DNA of 64,000 bases, taken from the NCBI RefSeq assembly GCF_011075055.1, contig NC_058156.1:682001-746000 (forward strand), read 5' to 3'. Both the position numbers and the translations under genes were made by a program. The notes beneath the pieces were generated by a model. That model saw nothing but the letters and a program-made list of their open reading frames with translations, did not search any database and was not told the DNA's origin. Position 1 is the stretch's first letter. Every line of letters starts with the position of its first letter. Positions 50,113 through 62,759 of the stretch are shown piece by piece. The DNA comes from Mangifera indica (Eukaryota > Streptophyta > Magnoliopsida > Sapindales > Anacardiaceae).

Positions 50113-50275
50113 AAACAGGCTGGTTTCTTTGACAGCATCAGTTTTAATAAAAGATCTCCCATGACCAATTTCTGCTCCACATCCAACTCACTCAGATCCA
50201 CATCAATATAAGGAGGGACAATATCAGCTGGACAAAGGAACTTAACAGTCCTCTTTATGATATTCAAATAAGCCC
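50113..50275 (-). pseudogene. orphan exon of an L25-type ribosomal protein gene
   Basis: On the minus strand a 163-nt exon is bounded by a cacag acceptor and a gtaaga donor. It encodes a segment like the C-terminal half of plant organellar L25/TL5-type proteins: VKFLCPADIVPPYIDVDLSE, then LDVEQKLVMGDL and a worn tail KLMLSKKPACL. That tail aligns with the family's LKLLSK...PVCKI, but residues are missing. Such proteins bind 5S rRNA in organelle ribosomes (family knowledge). I see no other exon of the gene on either side, so this is probably a fragment left by duplication or capture; an undetected gene with long introns cannot be excluded. Confidence 0.6.
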
Positions 50276-53200
50276 CTGTGAAGTTTACAAAAGTAATAAA
50301 TAACACTTAATAAACCAATGATAATATATAAAACACAATTCAAGTCTATTTAACTAAACCAAGGATTTGCAATCTTGTAAGAACTTAAATAAAAGTTATG
50401 ATGCAGCGGGAAGCAAGTAGGTATATTTTCGGTTGAGCACTAGACTGGCAACTCAATTATTAGGAGATGATTGCAATATTAGACGAAACATAGTACTTGC
50501 TAAAGTCAATGAAAATTGTCAACATCTAAAGTCGTAACTATCATGAACTTATGATTCTTCCTTGTCTTAGTTCCTAGGTTGCTGAACTTTGCACTCAGGA
50601 CACGACCCAATAATCATTACGCTACATTAAGTACCCGACATTGTTTAACTTGCTTAGCAAGCACACTAAGTTAACTTTGTTCATTGAAAAATCAGTTCCA
50701 AAGGTCCATTTCAAAAATGTTCTAGTTTATCATAAACACTCCCGTACCACACCAGAATTCTACAGGTTCTGTTGAAATTACATTCTGCATGCTTTTTTGC
50801 AAAGGCAGTAAACATCTTTGATGTTGAATGGAAGAGGTCCAGAGGAAATGGTATATGCTAAAAACTAAAAGTAGACAAGTACATGACAAAATTAGTTTGA
50901 AGAAGATCTTATGTAGAGGAAGAGACAAAATTTCTCCAAAAAACAGGAGTTCGCAGACACAAATGCACATGCAAGTGCAAAGAAAGACTTCATGGATGGT
51001 ATATATCATGCTCTTTTGCCAATGATGATTACTCTATTCATTACATAATCGGATTCCCAGATGAACTCCTACAGAGACAAGTTTATAACCCAAACAATAC
51101 ATATTTAAACTTAACATTTTCTGTCAACTCACTAAAACTTGCCCAAGCTATAACTGGTGTCGTGTCAAAACCTCAACAAATGAATCATACACAACCAAGA
51201 AATTTCCAAATGGAAGTAAGAAATCGTATTTTTCTTATTAGGACAAAAGAGAACATACATGATACATAATCTAACTCAAAAAAGAAAAAGAGCCAATCTA
51301 GATAAACAAGCATAGTTTCTACGTATTTTAAGTTAAAAAATAAAAACAAAATTGTCAAAGAAAATGAATCTGTTAATAACTTACCAATTATCAATGTAAG
51401 ACTACCACGACGTATACTCGAATTGTTTAATCCAAATCACAATATAAAATGGATCCAATTTGACGTTTGTTTAACCTTAATTATATGAGAGGAGAACATG
51501 AGACTAGAGGTGAATATGAGCTGAACTGAGTTTGAACACCTTTTGGTTAAAGTTTAGTTTGAATAAAAAATAGTTTGATTCGAATTCGATTCAAATTTAT
51601 CGAACCAACATTAAAGGTGATTCAAGTTTAGCTTGAATTTATAGTTTAAATATGTGACTTAAATTTATGATTTAAATTTATGGTTCATTGACAGAATGAT
51701 ATCATGTAACAGTTATTTAATATAATTCAAACGAAAAATATATCCAACGTACGAGTCAAACCGAATCGAACTCTTTATAGTTTAAGTTTGACTTAGTTTA
51801 CTCAAATTTGATTCATATTTAAAATAAATAAATTCAAATCGAATTAAATTAAACCGAATTGACTTTTGAACTCGAATCAACTCGATTTGGGTCTATCCTA
51901 ACCTGAGATGCACCGACGCACATGGTACCCAGCGCATATTCGTTAACGTATGCTGGCAGCTGATTCTCCTAATCCAAATCTTTCCATTTTAAAGCGTCTA
52001 TCCTGGTGTAGAATGACTCAGTTACCCTCCCATCCAAGTCAAATTTTACCCAATATCTGGTAAATTACAAGTACTTTATATGGGCAAATTGGTCAAGAGG
52101 AAAACAGTCATGGAATTTTATTTGCCTCCGATGGTCTCCACCAATATTGATGATTGAAGTAGAAAGCTGAAGTCTCTCAGAAAGTTTCCATTGTTCTTCT
52201 GTATCGAATGAGGTAATCTCCATACAACCCCACCAAGCTTTTATTGATTACTGCAATGCTCGCTTTTACCCCTCTGTTTATACTGTCTATGTCTATGGTT
52301 TCTTCTTTTTGTTTGTCCATTTCATTTGTCATACGTTTTCTGTTCCAGTATACCGTGCTAGAGTTCTATTTGATTGCTGAAAACCATGGAAAAATATGAG
52401 TTAACTCTCTTGGATTACTGACACTGGAATAGAAAGCAGAGAGATGGGTCACATTATGTGTTTTTCTATATGATTCAAGTGATGGTAATTTTAGCGATTT
52501 AATTTGTCAGCAAGTTTTTATTTGGGTCTTTGTTAGGTGCATCTCCTCCTCACACATCAGACCCTCACAAAGAGCCATCCGGAGGCGCAACAGGACCATC
52601 AAGTCCGGTCACTCCGGTGGTGGACTTTTGGGCGAGATTTTCCTCGCTCTTTATTTAGGTGGTATCGGGCCTTTACCATCCAAAATATCTAATTCAAGAT
52701 GGGAGACTTTTCCTCACACTTTATGTATTAACACCTAGCTCCTTTTTGAACCGATTTGAGACAACCCAACAATCATCTTCATGGAATTCCATGGAAAATG
52801 TTCAAAAATGTTAATAGTATCATGCTTCTGATTTCTCAATGTTAAAATTGTTGGTGGTAGACAATCAACAAATTTTAAAGCAAACAGAACAGCCTTGATT
52901 TAATTATCAATCTTAATCTGCGAGAGTGTTTCAAAGGCAAACTAATAAGAGGATAACTTTTCTTCAAAACTCAGCTAGATTTCCTTCAAATCTTTGAAAT
53001 GAGCTTATGTATAAAAATGGTGGTGAGGGACTATTGGAGTTGGATGGAATTCTAATAATTGATTTGAAAATATCATCCTATGTAGGATTGTGGAATATGA
53101 GAAGTTGGGAGAAGTCTTCTGGAATGATTAGTATTCTTCTGCAGCTAATAGAGCTTCTGTGAATCTTTGAAAACTTCTTATCTTAATTAGCCCTCTTAGG

Positions 53201-55682
53201 TAGAATTTCTTTCTGCAATGGAGCAATCTTATAATGGAACTTTTCTTCACCTGAGACGCACCACCAATATTGCTCAGGAAACCACTGAGTTTTCTTTATC
53301 AAGATTTCAGTCTCCAGTTTTTTGGAGACTCATGACTAATACCCTGCAATTGACTATAAATTCCACATCATATAGATATTACATTTATTTTCCAATTACA
53401 GATGACAGATATATAGCACATTTAAACCATCAATTTGGTCTCTGTCAGTATTGATGATGCTGAATCTTCCTGCTCAGCAGTTCTTTTGTTTCATAGCTTT
53501 TTGTAGTTCTACTGATCAACACAGAGAGCCATGTCAAAGTGAAGCATACCGAGCACTTGTTTAATTGATTATTACAAATCTCAAGCAGTGCTGTTTGAAA
53601 TATTATGGACTTGTTTACCAGTGGATCCTAGAATGAAGGGAGTTTGTCATAGCTCATAACCATTGACATATTTGGCACATTACATTGTCAATTACTCTTT
53701 ACCATAAGCTATATTCTGCTTTTCTTTCTTGAGCTTATGGTACACCCAAAAAACATGTGTAGCTAGGGGTGGATTAGATCTGGCTTGGCTCGAACGAGTT
53801 GATTTAGAGTTGAAGTTTTAGTTTGACTGTTCAAATTAAGATTGGCTTGTTTATCCATCCAGTGATACTATTTATCTAGCCAAAGACACTGTTTACTTAT
53901 TAGCAGTCTTTTGCTGAAATTGTGCATCAATTCAAATAAGCTCAAGCTGAGCGCTATGGATTTGATCCAAGCTGAGTGCTATGGATTTGATCCAAGCTTG
54001 AGCCAGCCTCAACTTGGATAGAATCCACTCTGATGTGTAGCTATGTATATGCTTTTTTCTTAGTTTTAAAGTCAGTCAAGGTCTTGATTATTTCTAAGGA
54101 CTTGATTCCTTGTACTGTACTTCTAAGGATCAGCCAACCACCAGTAGTAAGTGCATTAGTAAGACCTTCTATCAGTGGCAAAATCAAGTTGGTTGAGCTA
54201 ATTTACTCGAGTTAAGTCCTGAATTCAAAAGCGCACCAAAACAATCAACATCAAAGTCGAGTCAAGCCCAACTTGATTGCACCCCTAGGGTCTACCATTC
54301 TTTCTTCTTCTGGTTGTCCTAACGCATGAATGCTTTTGTCACACAGAAACTGGACTTATCATCTAAATCATGCTGCAGTATCTCTAGTTTCATAATTTGA
54401 TGTTGCTTTTAAACATAACGATGCATTTAGAGAGTGATATCTACTTAAATATTTGTCGGTTTTAACTTGGAGGAGCTTGATGAAATCAATTCCCCTTATC
54501 CGGCGGACCCATAAGAAAATTCCTCCTGTGGGCGGTGGGCCTGTGGTTTTATCCGCAGAGTTTGTGGGGCTCTCAATTTTGTAGATTTCCTTGTGCTTTG
54601 TGTTTGGTTTTATACAGAAATTGGTCTGATTCTGAAATTAATGCTGCAATTTGGAAATTTCCCATTTTCTTCTCTCCGAAGAAAACAGCAACAGGGGTGT
54701 TATCGAGCCAGATCGAATAGTGCCAAGCTAAGCTCGATCAGACTGAACTCATCAAATTGGAAAGTTCTTGGTTTGAGCTCAAATTTGAGTTAGAAAATGG
54801 CTAAGTTGAGTTTTATTAAAAAAATTATCTATAACCAACTTAAAACTTAAAAAAATAAAATTTTAGATGTACACGTGTAAGATTTGAAATTTTTATGAAT
54901 TTATTAATATTTTATTCAAGTTGTGAGTTGGCAAGCTCACCGAAATGACCAATTGGAAGCTTGAGCACGATTCAAAAGTCAAATTTAAGTCAGTCAAACT
55001 CGACTTAACAATAATCAAATCAAAGTGTGAATAACTCGGTTTATTTATAACCCTAAAGTAGTTCTAAGAATTAGAGTTAAATTTAATTTGGATTAAACTC
55101 AAGCAAAAACTAATTTGAGATCGGTTCAAATTCAAAAGAGACAATTTGTAATTGCTTTGAAATCAATGGGCTGAGAATCAAATTCAATTCCAAAATAATT
55201 TTATATTGGGTTTAATACGAGTCAATTAATCTAAACTTGAATTTGAATTTTAGCATAAAACATTGAATTCAACCCTATTCTTAGCAACGAAGGATATCAA
55301 TTCTAATTTAATATTTTATTCCATTACAATGTAGATTTTATTAATTTTTTTCAGTTGAAGTTTTCTTTCAGTTTGAAGTTCCCAGGGACATGCCCAAATT
55401 TGGTAATGTTAATGTACAACCAAACATTATTTGTGGGGTTTTCTAACTCTACACATTGGTCTCTACACGTGTCTCCTTCTCGTGCATTTAATCATCAACG
55501 CTTCTCCTTTCGACACGTATATCCGCCGTGCCTTACTCCAAGCCTGGAGTCTCCGAGCCGAACCTATGAACGGATGAGATGAAGGCATTTTTTTGACGGT
55601 GAAGATTATATCTTTCGCTTAACGTTCTAGTTATAACTAACCCCGAGACATACTGGCGAATTTATTTTGTTTAGAGCAAGCC
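50276..55682. other. intergenic, no gene recognised
   Basis: No coding region is supported. Dispersed-repeat copies lie at about 51500-51900, 53763-54035 and 54720-55280. A GC-richer patch at 54480-54720 and another at 52540-52680 could be untranslated or pseudogene sequence, but no protein family is recognisable. Confidence 0.45.
53763..54035. repeat. dispersed repeat, aggggtggatt family
   Basis: It starts ctaggggtggattagatc and has the landmarks described at 31255-31570. A 27-bp unit near its end is duplicated, with tatggatttgatccaagct starting near 53957 and again at 53984. Confidence 0.6.
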
Positions 55683-57359
55683 ATGGCTGACGATGAGCAT
55701 CATCTCCAAGAGTCTCCCGTTGAATCGGTGTTGGAGAATTTAGTGGAAAAGATCCACCGCCATGACTCTTCGTCGTCGTCGTCATCGGACTCCGATGATG
55801 ACAAGAAATCACCTCTATCACCGTCCATGAAGAACAAGGTTTTTCGTCTCTTTGGGAGAGAGAAGCCTGTTTACAAGGTTCTCGGTGGTGGCAAACGTAT
55901 GTTTTTGATTTTTGAATTAAATTTTTTTATTAGTTTTATCAATGATTTAACATTTTGGTGCACAAATTTTCTCGTGATGGTAAAAAAGATCTCCATACAT
56001 CTGGTTCCGTGATAGATCAAGTTTGTTTTTATGTAATGAAATTAATTATGTTTTAGCTGAAAAAGTTTGAATTATTTTCTTCTTTTCGATGGTTAACGGT
56101 GTTGATGCGATTGGATGGAGAAAGTTTTAAATTTTTTTTTCTTTTGCAACAAATTCCAGTAGAGCCTTCTTTATTTCACGTACGTATTTAATAGGAGCAA
56201 TGCAATGTGCACTCAATCTGGGTATCATAAATGACGCCTGTCACCGTGTGATTACCATGTGATGAGTGTTACTTTCACCTTTGATGCAAACTCATTTGAC
56301 ATCATCATAGGAACCCAAATAATTGCACATAGTTTTATCGATTTAACTTTTATGGCTGAAAATTGAAGTAAATGGCTATAGTGCATGTTGATTAAATTGT
56401 GTTGATTTAACTGTGGTTAAAAATGACTTATAATTGGTACATTTTGTACAGCGGCGGATGTTCTTTTGTGGAGGAACAAGAAGATATCGGGTGGAATACT
56501 TGGTACCGCAACTGCAGTATGGATTCTGTTTGAATTGATGGAATACCACCTTCTCGCGCTTGTCTGCCACTTCCTGATAGTGGCACTTGCTGTGCTTTTC
56601 TTGTGGTCTAATGCTACCATGTTCATCAACAAGTAAGCTGTTTATGCCGTTTTCATGTTTTTGTTTTTTATGTTTTAATTTAGATAAATCGCTTAGCTAT
56701 AATTGTTTTTATCAGGTCTCCTCCTCGCATCCCGGAATTTTATATCCCTGAGGAGCCAGTTGTGCAAGTGGCCTCTGCACTTACGATTGAGATTAACAGG
56801 GCTTTTTCCATTCTGAGGGAAATCGCCTCTGGAAGGGACCTGAAGAAGTTCCTATCTGTAAGTTATGCTTTGTTAAATTTAAGTACATGTGGTTTGCATG
56901 TATTGATGGGGTTTGTATAGTTTTGTAATTGTCATGAATTTGAATGAGATAATTTATAACTAATTGTGTAATGAAAATTTCACTTGGAATTTGGTTTTGA
57001 TTAATTAGGTAATTGCTGGCTTGTGGGTTTTGTCTATTGTGGGTAGCTGGTGCAATTTCTTGACCTTGTTCTACATAGGTAATGTAATGGTTACTTTGTG
57101 TTGAAGAAACAGATTTATGAGTTCCTTTTGTCTTGGTTTTTGGTAAAGTTTTATGAGTCATTGATGTGGAATTGATGGTTTTTGGTAAACAGCTTTTGTA
57201 CTGCTTCACACTGTGCCTGTGATGTATGAAAAGTATGAGGATCAGGTGGACGCATTTTCCGAGAAGGCATGGATTGAAATCAAGAAGCAATATGCTGTCT
57301 TTGATGCCAAGGTCTTAAGTAAGTTTCCTAGGGGGCCATTGAAGGATAAGAAGGTTTAA
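55683..57359 (+). CDS. reticulon-like protein (RTNLB)
   Basis: Reticulons insert as hairpins into the ER membrane and bend it into tubules (family knowledge). Exons are 55683-55896, 56452-56632, 56716-56857, 57009-57078 and 57193-57359, all GT-AG, summing to 774 nt or 257 aa, a usual RTNLB length. The acidic Ser-rich N-terminus ([15 protein letters not shown]) precedes the reticulon domain, which begins [18 protein letters not shown]. Two long hydrophobic hairpins follow, around residues 85-125 and 175-215. The C-terminus reads [15 protein letters not shown], with the di-lysine-like ending common in this group. The best match by neighbourhood is RTNLB3 (At1g64090, from memory), but RTNLB1-4 are hard to separate, so I give no symbol. 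No lesions are seen. Confidence 0.95.
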
Positions 57360-57959
57360 AATGGCTTAAGTTATGGTCGTCTGTAGGTTCTGACATACAT
57401 TTTATCTAGGTGTTATTATGAAACTTTTATCCAGTTTTGAATGCAACCCAGTTTCCATCAATTATTGTTTCAGGGCAGTTGGGTTAACAATATGGATGAA
57501 ATGGTTGTTCTATTTATACTTGTTTTTGCCATATATGGTATAGCTTTTTCCTTGGATAGGCTTCGAGTGATGTGGTGATGCTATTGCTATTATGTTGGCT
57601 ATCTATAAATGCATTGTACATTATGTTCCAATTTCTGTTTCAAATTGTTATAGTTTTGCACTAGGACTAGTATTACATGCATATACGATGAGGATTCATG
57701 GGTACAATCGATGTATCATCATATGATAAGATAATTTAATTGTTTACTTCATTTCAAATTCAAAAACATTCAATCATTCATAAGCCTGAAACGACTTAGA
57801 GAAAACAAGCCCAATACATCTTCCTATTAGACTACTACCACTAGAGGTAGCACATTATGGTTTAGATTTTAGTATTGTCACATATTGCAAACTAGTATCC
57901 TTGAAGGCGTTTCCTACTTTTCCTTACATTACATGTCATATCTTATTACCCGCCATATC
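57360..57959. other. convergent intergenic, shared 3' flanks
   Basis: This lies between the ends of the reticulon gene (+) and the AAA pseudogene (-). It probably holds the 3' untranslated region of the reticulon gene; a short foldback-type stretch lies near 57690-57790. No coding sequence is seen. Confidence 0.5.
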
Positions 57960-60900
57960 TTATAAGAAATAAGATAACTGCTCCTTCTTCCTTGACCCCC
58001 CTTCTCCGTACAAATCGTTCCACTGTTTTAACTCAGCCATTATGGATCCTCCAGTAGCAAAACTAGCTGCAAACTGAATACCACAAAATATTACATTTGT
58101 GTTAGTAAAGTAACAGAACCACCAGAGCACTTGTCAGAGATGCTTAGCTTTACCTGAGTCTTAGACACCCTAAAATCTTCCATGTTTAGTGGCCTCAGAG
58201 TAATCACTCTTTCCTCTTTCATGTTCGAACTCTTTGGTTTTCTGCCTTTCTGCAACTCACTGCGTTTTCTCCTGTAAAGTTTGGTTTGGGAGTAAAAGGT
58301 TGGTTCCATAAACATCTAGCGTGGAATTTCCTCTTCCTAAATACATTAAGAAAGCCTCAGGAAGAACTGGGCATTAACCATATCCTCAGTCTTTCTTGTT
58401 GTATGAACTCCCTGACAGGTCGATAAGCAGCAGTTGTGCAGAAATTCTGCTTTCAAGCAATTATATCGCAGTCAGTGTCATAAGATTAAGTACTGTTAGT
58501 TCATATGAAAAACTATAAAAGCACACCTTAAGGTCACTCCCAGTGTATCTTTCAGTCATGGCTGCAAGCTCCTTGGAGTCTAGCCCTTCGGCCACTCTTT
58601 CTTTGGTCAATAGAGTTCTCAAAATCTTCTCCCGGCTCTCTAAGCCTGGAAGGCCAACTACAATTATGTAGAATAGCGTAAGAATTAGTACAAATACAGT
58701 AGTATTATACCAGAAAAATATCAAACGGTGGCGTAGCTTCTCTCGAGACGCCTAATAATTGCTTCATCGAGGTCAAATGGCCTGTTGGTAGCAGCAAGAA
58801 CCAGAATGCGCTCACCCTGCTTTGTAATTAGTCCATCCCAATGAGTCAAACTCATTTTTTTCCTTTCGCATATCTTCATGCTCCCCAACTCTTGTTCGCT
58901 GTCCGAGCATGCTATCTACTTCATCTACGAATATAATAGTTGGTGAGACCTTGGACGCAAGTGTGAACAGAGCTCAAACATTTTTATCGTCTTCTCAAAA
59001 TCATTTAGAAGTGATTGTAGACATGGAAACATTAATGAAGCTTGCTCCAGCCTCCCTGGCAATGGCCTTGGCCAGCATAGTCTTCCCTTGCAAGGCTTCA
59101 GAAGCCCTCCTTTGAATAGGTCAGGTCGTCGAAGAGGAAGCATCACTAGTTCCTGAAGAGATTCTTTGGTCTCTTCCAAGGCACCAATATCAGCAAATGT
59201 TACATTAATCCCATTTGCTGGTATAACCTCTGGCCTCGTGCTTCTCAGATTCATCGTCCGGAGGAACCTCCTGTTTCCACAAGTGAAATCAGTCATCTCA
59301 ACTACATAAAGTTGAAAGAAGTCCAAGGCAAGAGTTACAACAGCAAAGGGAAAGACACAAGCAGAAAACTCACCAGAGTTTTTGATGTCGCTAGCGTTGG
59401 ATTGTCAACTTCTTTCTTCGGCACCAAAGCCGATTTTTCTACCTCACTTTTGTTCTCAGGTTTCACATTTCCTGCTTTGTTTCTGGTTTCACATTGAAAG
59501 GCCCTGGCCGTCCTGCATCCTGGTATTAATCCACAAGAAGATCAGATGAGTCACACCAGTTATCTACTAATTATATGCAAGCTTGCAAGGAATGAGAAGC
59601 ATAACAAACCTCTGAAGGTTCAGCTTTTACTTCCAACTTCAATATACCTTTACCACTGACTTTGCCTTCTTGGAATATACTAAATCCATGGGACAAAGTA
59701 TTTTACAGCAGAAATAAATAAGTAATTAAAATGTCTATGGCGCAAGCGCCAAATTGCGATGGTAGTTGTACCTCTTCAATGATATAACCAGTTTTCCATT
59801 TCTGTATATCGTTGTTATTCATTAAATGATAAGAAATTGCTGATATTACAATCTCTTCTATGTAGTTGCCAAGAGCAATTGTATCCGCTATATTAATCAG
59901 GTCCAAATCGGCACAATCAAGATCATTTGCTGAAAGTACTTCCTTTATGTGGTTTCTGTTATCATGAGCTTGGATCTTCTTCATATCCTCCTCCAGTTGG
60001 GACTTCCAGCTGACAATATGGGTTTCATCTTCCGGAGGTATGATCTCAATGTTGTAAGGGAAAAGGGCAGCCAGCCTCTTGTCCACCTCGCAATAGTCAT
60101 TACCCAGTTCTACAATACGGGAACCCAGGATCAACACTGATCCAGATAACTTCTTCATCATTTTCTGAAACAAGTTATATGTCCTTGGCGATCTAAACAA
60201 GAGCTTCTCAACATCTCGAAGATATAGCAGAATGGGACAGGATTTGGATACATAAACCAAAACCTGCAAGCCATTTGAGATAATTGATTAGGCGATTTCT
60301 AATGCTGATAAAGGAGTTGTTGAAGATTTGCAGAAATGAACTGGCTGTGTGCACAATGCATTTCTGAGTAAGAGATACCTTGTAAATACTGTATCAAAAG
60401 CTTCTCACCAAAAGACCAGCTGCTTGTGCATTTGAGTGAACCTGAAAAGGTGTAGAAAACTTACAAGATTCAAAAGGAAATGGAACGATAAAAAGGAACA
60501 TCTCATAGTTCAATGACATCGCAGTACACCGGATTCATAAGGTATAACATCTGTCAATAAGAACTAGTAATATGAGTCTCAAGGGAAAAGAAACCTGGAT
60601 TTGCAGGGATGCTTAGCGAAGTGAGGTTATTGATGTTAGCTGAGGCAGAGACATTCCTTCGGAGAGGTGGAGGCTTGCTAGAACTTTCAATTCCCCTGAA
60701 ACAAGAAGGAAAACTGAAAACTATGAAACAGTGTCTACAGATTCAAGTGATTAGCTAAAAAATGATTCTAACGAACCATGATGCGAGATCCACACCGCTA
60801 CTTTGCCTTCGCAATGTGCCTGCAATTAGAATAGTTAGTACATAAAGCTCTCGGTAGATTGAAGAATCATTATGCTTCTGAGTTGATGTCAAGTGATTGA

Positions 60901-61030
60901 ACACCAAAAAGCAAACCCATTTCAACCATACCTCTGAGTTTCTCCTTAGGAGAAAGGAGTGAAAATGAACCTAGAAGGCTAGGCAGTCGCTCCAGGGTTG
61001 TCTCTGAAGTGGACCTTTTGCTAAGACAAC
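57960..61030 (-). pseudogene. AAA-ATPase of the DAA1 type, decayed
   Basis: Exons still readable on the minus strand include 57960-58073 (ELKQWNDLYGEGGSRKKEQL, then SYFL and stop), 58154-58271, 58379-58446, 58527-58657, the AAA core at about 58740-59280, the upstream part at about 59730-60270 (LRDVEKLLFRSPRTYNLFQK) and Ser-rich pieces at about 60600-61020 (SKRSTSETTLERL). Lesions in the core: the Walker A motif (GPPGTGKT in the family) is removed by a deletion between LLKPCKG and KTMLAKA, which also shifts the frame. TGA replaces Trp and Gly in the SKWFGED motif and Arg in KNVRALF. A 2-nt deletion lies in the NEFMTHW motif. Another shift precedes PEVIPANGINVTF, one lies near 59800, and the acceptor before VGLPG leaves the frame wrong. 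Walker B (TIIFVDEVDSM) survives. The N-terminal exons of the family are absent. In Arabidopsis a DAA1-type gene lies beside the reticulon gene. Confidence 0.92.
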
Positions 61031-61564
61031 AGTGAGCAGACCCGAGTACTGCTGACAAGTGATAAATCTGCTGTCCTAATGGCCCTTAAACACTGCATCC
61101 GCCGCCTGGTATATAAACAATATGATCAACAAACACATCAATAAATTTTGAGACATCTGTACTATGTTTACCACTATTTAAGATGGTATTAAACACATTT
61201 CTTATAGTAGAAAGTCCAATCTTGTCTTCAGAAACTAAGGACAGAAAATGGTTTCCAAAACAAGTCATTTTACATCTGGATAGAATTTCAAAAGAAAACC
61301 AGTTCTCCTTTCCCTTCCTTTTAGTTAGACAATTTGGCAAACACCCCAAATAACAAATAATCGCAAATCTTTTCAACCTTTTCTTCTCAATTCTACTATC
61401 ATTTCAGGTTTCCTAAGACAACAGTTCAATCAGTTCATTTATATTACCAATGCCCTGAAGATGTCTGTAAATTAATTTATTTGATGGAATCCAACTGAGG
61501 AAAACTGAAGGAACTTATCATATTGTAGCACACAACATTCAGAAGACTACATAAATTAAAGTAT

Positions 61565-61860
61565 CACAACTAGGGGTGGATTTTTTAGCTAAGCCGGCTT
61601 GGGCTTGAATTCATATTCGGTTTCAAATGACTCAAATTTGAATTGAGGTTCAGCAGCTCAATTCAAATTCAGCTAATTTTTCTCTCCAGTAACATTATTT
61701 ATCCTTCGATGACACTGTACACTCCACCAGACGTATTGTTTATCTTACCAACAACCCTGCAACAAAAGTGTGTACTAGCTTGAGTGAGCTCGAGCCCAAG
61801 CTGAGTACTAAAAATTCAAGCTGGCTCAGTGCTAATCCAAGTGACGCAACACATTAAATT
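61565..61860. repeat. dispersed repeat, aggggtggatt family
   Basis: It starts ctaggggtggattttttag and keeps the central ttatttatcctt / gtttatctt landmarks and the tail with gctcgagcccaagctgag. It lies between the AAA pseudogene and the unassigned exon at 61863. Confidence 0.6.
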
Positions 61861-61862
61861 AC

Positions 61863-61937
61863 CTCTTGAAGAGTCGACGCCCAGTCTTCTTTACCAGATT
61901 TTGACTTCTCGAATTTAGGCTTAACGAAATTTTCCAT
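61863..61937 (-). other. unassigned candidate first exon
   Basis: A minus-strand start codon opens a 25-residue frame, MENFVKPKFEKSKSGKEDWA followed by STLQE, ending at a good donor (gtaatt). A possible downstream acceptor at about 61106 would continue AADAVFKGH and then hit TAG. I do not recognise the family. It could be a remnant of a separate gene, or the captured 5' end of the transcript from the AAA pseudogene. Confidence 0.35.
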
Positions 61938-61984
61938 TTCTACAAAGCACAAGCAAATCATTGAAAACAAAACAAATTTAAAAA

Positions 61985-62014
61985 ATCATACGATAGAATA
62001 CATATTTTATGATA

Positions 62015-62088
<74 letters not shown>

Positions 62089-62310
62089 CTGATAGAGGTG
62101 ATACACTTTTTTAAAGAATAATGATATTATAGAAATGTGTATACAAAATTTTAAATTTCTATGGATATTTGTGATATTTTTTAAAATAATAATTTGTTAA
62201 TTTAAATTTTTTATTATTATTTTTAAATATATCATATAAAATAATACAATATACGATATAAAAATTATATTTTTAGTACATCATACGATACACAATCCAA
62301 CCACTGTAGA
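61985..62310. repeat. palindromic dispersed repeat (tacgatac family), copy 3, with long (TA)n
   Basis: The family blocks flank a pure TA run of 70 bp (62017-62086). The run has probably expanded inside the element; assembly or sequencing length error is also possible there. Confidence 0.65.
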
Positions 62311-62759
62311 TGAAAATGCAGTATAATCATCCAAGTAAACTGCACTTCAATAGGATGCCATTTTTCCGAGCTTTTTGATTTGTTCTTTTTTCCAGTTTTC
62401 TTGGGCATTTGATTAAGCTCATAATTGTTCAACTATGCCTTGATTCGTTTGCCCTAAAAAAGTGGATTCAATTTGAATCAAACATAAATAAAACTTAATT
62501 TGAAATCGATTTAAGATTGATAAATTAAGGTTCAAATTTAATTTAAAAATAATTTAATTTTAAATTTAATATAAATCAACTTATATTTAAATATTTGAAT
62601 TAACTCAAACTCATTTTATTTTACAAAATTAAGCTTACTAAAAAACTCAAATTCAGGATGAATAACCTAAAAGAGTTTTACTATGAAAAATATTACTCAT
62701 TATAAGTGAGCTATATTTATTTTTTATAGAAGTTCATTTATAAATTATACAAAATTGTT

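Noticed and set aside
54480..54720. GC-richer patch with start codon and MKSIPLIRRTHKKIPP-like frame
   Set aside because: The frame stops after about 35 residues, no family is recognised and the following text is repeat.
56793..57290. Open frame of 165 aa on the minus strand
   Set aside because: It lies antisense across reticulon exons and introns and has no family resemblance.
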